A stretch of DNA of 64,000 bases. Source: Salminus brasiliensis. Taxonomy: Eukaryota; Chordata; Actinopteri; Characiformes; Bryconidae. Shown in pieces: positions 60,604 through 64,000 of the stretch (within the stretch, counting starts at the first letter, position 1; each line of letters begins with the position of its first letter). The stretch spans positions 27,071,209 to 27,135,208 of the forward strand of contig NC_132896.1 of NCBI RefSeq assembly GCF_030463535.1. The letters are read 5' to 3'. Position numbers and translations under genes: made by a program. The notes beneath the pieces are model-generated. The model saw nothing but the letters and a program-made list of their open reading frames with translations, was not told the DNA's origin and did not search any database.

Positions 60604-61546
60604 TGTCACCTCACGGATACCAACACTACTACTAATGCTCCTCTCCCATGGTCCCATCAGAGAGACGCTTGGGTTCCTTTTTCATGAGTATGGTATCCAC
60701 ATTCATCCAGAGAGAAGTCAGATGTACAGCACAGTAAACACTTCAAATGCCAAAGTAGACGGGACAAATGAGCCTAATGTCACTGTACCCAATGCCAAGT
60801 GGAAGGGATATTATGCTTTAGCATTTACACTACTCATGTGGACCTGTACTTTTCCCTAGTCTAGAGGTATTAACATTTTTCCAAATACAAATATATTTGT
60901 AGACATCATTAACTGTATGCTTAGATTACTGTGTGATCTAATGTACTGTGTAGTCCTGTGTAATTACAACAGGACTAGCCAGGAAAGCCTTTATAGACAG
61001 TAGATATGATACCAGGTGTGTAAAAGGCATGAAATAATAAGTCCTACTAGGAAACACTGCATTACAGACATCTGACATTTGCTGAGTTACTCCTCACCAA
61101 AATTATTTGTATTGGGAGCCTCAGCACCGACCTTAAGACAGCGAGGATAAAGCAGGGAAGTTAGCTAGCTAGCGCCACCACCCGGCTACAACAGTCAGTA
61201 CAATATCCAGTCGGTAATAAATGTGCCCAGTCCGTAACGTGTACCAGCTCGTAATAAATCTGCCTATACGTTTATAGTTTCGGTAATATTTCTGCAGGTA
61301 ACCATTACATTCTCGGTCATTAGTGGCCTCATAAGTACTCACACTGCAGCTCCTCCATGACCTCCCTCAGCCTGAGCATCACTGCACACCACGCCAACAT
61401 TAACGCTGCCCTAATCACAGACCCGCCTGACACAGCTCTGATCCTCCACAATCTTACCTCCGCGGCAGTAAGTCTCTCACACCACGGTGAAGTAGTTTGC
61501 CTGTCTTGTGCATTTGTCGCCCTACGTGCGCGCAGGAGGACGCCAT
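52258..61546 (-). CDS. ptcd3: Pentatricopeptide repeat protein 3, mitoribosome small subunit (mS39)
   Basis: Twenty-four minus-strand coding exons: 61458-61546, 59942-59994, 59697-59736, 59536-59581, 59378-59446, 58479-58583, 58263-58386, 57991-58100, 57432-57508, 57198-57285, 57034-57094, 56277-56359, 56049-56193, 55831-55881, 55226-55315, 54959-54987, 54757-54863, 54086-54164, 53901-53991, 53346-53431, 52962-53107, 52798-52839, 52470-52628 and 52258-52300. They total 2013 nt (670 aa; human 689). PTCD3/mS39 is a PPR protein on the mitoribosomal small subunit, involved in mitochondrial translation. Seen: a basic presequence-like start; [30 protein letters not shown]; and PPR-type helix pairs ([14 protein letters not shown] and HIFNALIAA). 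The last exon is inferred from a strong donor after EEQ and a 43-nt block that matches the position of the human tail; it ends HND. Exons 2, 9 and 13 use weaker donors but are forced by frame and human similarity. Confidence 0.9.
56765..56905 (-). repeat. Partial SINE tail in a ptcd3 intron
   Basis: On the minus strand it reads GTGGGC..CACGTGTGCTCA.., then a diverged GGGTTAAAGGCGGAGG stretch, like the tail half of the 16691 copy. It lies between ptcd3 exons 11 and 12. Confidence 0.6.
59035..59345. mobile_element. MITE-like element of the TATCGTGAT family, copy 3
   Basis: Starts AGAGCTGTGCAATATAAATC and TTATCGTGATGCGTGATATG. Ends AAATATCGTGATATAGTATT and CATATCAGCCAGCCCTAAT, so both ends carry ATCGTGAT words and the AGCTGTGC/AGCCCT border. 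It lies in ptcd3 intron 5. Confidence 0.6.
60034..60243 (-). repeat. tRNA-derived SINE with L2-type tail, minus strand
   Basis: Same family as 35146-35398: AGTCTTGCCCAAGGACTCGT is nearly identical, and a diverged tRNA head is at the right end. It lies in ptcd3 intron 1, next to another SINE in the opposite orientation. Confidence 0.8.
60266..60470 (+). repeat. tRNA-derived SINE, plus strand
   Basis: The same family as 16691-16980: A box (GTGGCTCAGCGGTTAGAG), B box (GGGTTCGATTCCCGGGC), then TGCCACTGTTGGGCCCTTGA and the TGGGTTAAATGCGGAGGACA stretch. It has no internal GT tract. Its B box matches the tRNA consensus exactly, so it is a younger-looking copy. Confidence 0.85.
60488..60601. repeat. 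(TCTA)n and (AT)n microsatellites
   Basis: TCTA units, a mixed stretch with ATATCTA, then about 30 AT units to 60600. It is the downstream end of the SINE at 60266. Confidence 0.95.
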
Positions 61547-61870
61547 TTTGCCCCTACACTGAAGCGGGACTGTACCACCTGAAGAACTCAAGAGGGGTGG
61601 ATGTTTTCCTCCTTTAAAAAAAAAACCTTTGCGACATAAGCGCTCAGAAAATAATTAGTGTTTGGTTTAATAATTAAAATGTGGTTTGGTCGCATTCGTA
61701 CTAGTTGAAAGTTAGTGGAAAGTTTTAAAACATAGTCTTTCCTTTTCTCGCTTTTGGTTTCGCCCATCCGTGCTGCACTCCGGCTTCCCACGTGCTGGAG
61801 CCGCACGCGCTGCTGAGAGCCGTGGAGGAAGCATGAGCGTGTAGATTTGGGATTTATCCCGGTAACGAAG
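61547..61870. promoter_or_regulatory. Shared ptcd3/polr1a promoter region
   Basis: The two start codons, on opposite strands, are 324 bp apart in CpG-containing DNA. The same head-to-head order occurs in human. On the ptcd3 side the sequence AAAATGGCGTCC overlaps the ATG (61544-61546) and fits the YY1 core (AAnATGGCGG) except at one position. Confidence 0.6.
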
Positions 61871-62092
61871 ATGCTCTTTTCCAAAGAAACACCATGGAGG
61901 CGACTAGAGGGCATGTCGTTTGGCATGTACTCCACAGAAGAAATAAGGTAAAGGGCCACAGCGCTGATGTTTGGGCACCAAAACAAACAGTTTGTTAGCT
62001 CGCAGGCTAGTCATGAAGCATTGGCTGCTTTGAGACTCTTTATAGTTAACTAGCTAACCAACCAACTAGCTAACCAACTAACTAACCAACCA

Positions 62093-62123
<31 letters not shown>

Positions 62124-63959
62124 AACTAACTAACTAGCTAACCAACTAACTAGTTAACTAACTAACCAACTAGCTAACTAATCAACTAACTAACTAGCTA
62201 ACTAACTAGCTAACCAACTTACTAGTTAACTAGCTAACCAGTTAGCGCTGTGGCTGTGACTGCCTCTGTGTAACGCGCTGCTTATCACACTTATACCCCT
62301 CTAGTATTCTCAACGTTGCCTGCTTTCCTACAACGTTGCTACAATGTTGTTAAAGGGTGGTGCTGTTCACGTTGTCTCAAAAACGTCTTCTCAATGTTGT
62401 CTGCTTGCAGAGTTGCTACATTGTCAAAAGGCAGTGCTGTTCACGTTGCCTCTAAGAGGTCTTTACAACGTTACGTTACGTTGTCTCAAAAACGTCTTCA
62501 CAACGTTGTGTACTTGCAGTGTTGTTAGAGTTATCAAAAGGTGGTGATGTTTATGTTGTCTCAAAAACATCTTCACAACGTTGTGTACTTGCAGTGTTGC
62601 TACAGTGTTATCAAAAGGTGGTGATGTTTATGTTGTCTCAAAAACATCTTCACAACGTTGTGTACTTGCAGTGTTGTTAGTGTTATCAAAAGGTGGTGAT
62701 GTTTACGTTGTCTCAAAAACGTCTTTACAACGTTGGATACTTGCAGTGTTGCTACAATGTTGTCAAAAGGTGGTGATGTTTACGTTGTCTCAAAAATGTC
62801 TTCACAACGTTGTGTACTTGCAGTGTTGTTAGTGTTATCAAAAGGTGGTGATGTTTACGTTGTCTCAAAAATGTCTTCACAATGTAGTGTACTTGCAGTG
62901 TTGTTAGTGTTATCAAAAGGTGGTAATGTTTACGTTGACTCAAAAACATCTTTACAATGTTGTGTACTTGCAGTGTTGCTACAATGTTGTCAAAAGGTGG
63001 TGATGTTTACGTTTTCTCAAACGTCTTCACAACGTTGCGTACTTGCAGTGTTGTTACAGTGTTATCAAAAGGTGGTGATGTTTACGTTGTCTCAAAAACG
63101 TCTTGAGACTTGCAGTGTTGCTACAACGGTGGTGCTCTTCAGGTTGTCACAACATTGTCACAACCTCAACATTACGTAATGTTGCCGTATGGTATTATGA
63201 CTGCAAATATTTGAGTTGGAACCCAGCAAATGCACAACATTGTCTCAATGTTGTCTCTACTTCCTTACAACATTTCTATTATGTTGTCAAAAGATGGTGC
63301 TGTTTAGGTTGTCTCTAAGAGGTCTTTACAATGTTGTCTACTTGTAATGTTTCTAAAACGTTGTCAAAAAGTGGTGATGTTTACGTTGTCTCAAAAACGT
63401 CTTCACAACATTCTATACTTGAAATGATTCTACAGCGTTGTCAAAGGGTGGCGCTCTTCAGGTTGTCACAACCTCAATATTAAGTAACGGCGTCTGTAAT
63501 ATGGTGTAATGACTGCCTGTTGGCAACTTAGCAAAATTGCATGGAGTTCTATGCAAAACATGCGTCCTATTCGGTCGAGATTCAGTTCACGTGGGGTCCT
63601 GGAGTATTTTCTCTCCTAGGATGTTCTCAGATAATGTCGTCACAACTTTCTGAGAAATTACATTTTAATATTGTGACTAGTTTGACTAGTGGCAACGCAA
63701 CCAGTTTTCTGGCAACATGAAATAAATAAAAAAATTTTTGTTTTCCTCTCGCAGAAAACTGAGCGTCAAAAGTATCACCAACTCCATGCTGCTGGACAAC
63801 GTTGGCAACGCCGCCCCCAGTGGCCTTTATGATCTGTCCCTGGGTCCAGCTGACAATAAAGAAATCTGCACAACATGCATGCAGGACTTCAACAACTGCC
63901 CTGGACACTTTGGCCACATCGACCTGCACTTGCCTGTCTATAACCCTCTGTTGTTTGAT
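61871..63959 (+). CDS. polr1a: RNA polymerase I largest subunit, first two coding exons (partial)
   Basis: Two coding exons are visible, 61871-61947 and 63755-63959, with donor GTAAGC at 63960; the gene continues past the window. POLR1A (RPA190) is the catalytic subunit of RNA polymerase I, which transcribes rRNA genes. The first 94 residues match the family N-terminus: [24 protein letters not shown] and GLYDLSLGP, then the clamp zinc site C64-x2-C67-x6-C74-x2-H77 followed by HIDL. The exon-2 acceptor (TTTCCTCTCGCAG) ends at 63754. No break is seen in the part present. Confidence 0.9.
62040..62243. repeat. Degenerate AACT/AACC repeat in polr1a intron 1
   Basis: Tandem 4-bp units (AACT, AACC, AGCT) for about 200 bp, grouped into longer units such as CTAACTAGCTAACCAACTAA. 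It lies in the first intron. Confidence 0.9.
62320..63440. repeat. Minisatellite of about 75-80 bp in polr1a intron 1
   Basis: About a dozen copies of a unit containing TCAAAAGGTGGTGATGTTTA, TCTCAAAAACGTCTTCACAA and GTACTTGCAGTGTTG. The period, measured from the GTGGTGATGTTT word at 62542, 62620, 62694, 62770 and 62846, is 74-78 bp. The outer copies are more diverged. It keeps several overlapping open frames open by chance because the period is often a multiple of three; they are not genes. Confidence 0.9.
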
Positions 63960-64000
63960 GTAAGCGCCTCACACCCCTCCTGCTCTGTATGACTATTATA

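Noticed and set aside
61358-61405. Alternative ptcd3 start with Met-Leu-Ala-Trp on the minus strand
   Set aside because: Its donor (CAGT then GTGAGT) leaves a phase that creates a stop with the next exon; the ATG at 61546 gives a correct phase and a basic leader.
62316-63179. Repeat-rich frames with [11 protein letters not shown]-type periodicity
   Set aside because: They arise from the intronic minisatellite; overlapping frames are equally open and the flanks are polr1a exons.

Overview
The window is a stretch of teleost fish nuclear genome. Every gene has introns with GT-AG boundaries, the spacers hold tRNA-derived SINEs, MITE-like elements, dinucleotide microsatellites and minisatellites, and the proteins match vertebrate families. 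An otophysan (for example characiform or catfish) is plausible from the SINE types, but the species is an inference. No prokaryotic, viral, plasmid or CRISPR feature is seen.

Layout: (1) 1-11 kb is repeat-rich and ends at an NPY-receptor gene with its coding region in one exon (11079-12200, + strand, most likely npy7r), with a possible leader exon near 4.86-4.94 kb. (2) 12.2-17.5 kb is spacer with microsatellites, a palindrome and two SINE copies in opposite orientation. (3) prelid1 (17.6-22.0 kb, + strand) has five coding exons and a leader exon; its first intron is largely a 10-bp minisatellite. (4) mxd3 (26381-32557, - strand) has six coding exons and a locally duplicated 3' flank. (5) rnf103 (34177-37582, + strand) is divergent from mxd3. 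(6) immt/MIC60 (40569-50529, + strand) has 15 coding exons. (7) ptcd3 (52258-61546, - strand) has 24 coding exons and converges with immt. (8) polr1a (first two coding exons, 61871-63959, + strand, gene continues past the window) is head-to-head with ptcd3 and shares a short promoter with it.

All exon chains of the complete genes were checked for reading frame: prelid1 633 nt (210 aa), mxd3 594 nt (197 aa), rnf103 1962 nt (653 aa), immt 2325 nt (774 aa), ptcd3 2013 nt (670 aa). Each closes in frame, so no pseudogene is evident. prelid1, immt and ptcd3 are mitochondrial (lipid transfer, cristae organisation, mitoribosome). rnf103 acts in the ER, mxd3 is a MYC/MAX-network repressor and polr1a is the largest RNA polymerase I subunit.

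The two halves match two human blocks: PRELID1-MXD3 on 5q35 and RNF103/IMMT/PTCD3/POLR1A on 2p11. The join lies between mxd3 and rnf103. I did not find a new biological system. The more unusual items are minisatellites placed against splice sites or filling first introns, a symmetric cassette-exon pair in immt, upstream ORFs, and promoter motifs for NRF1, YY1 and E2F.
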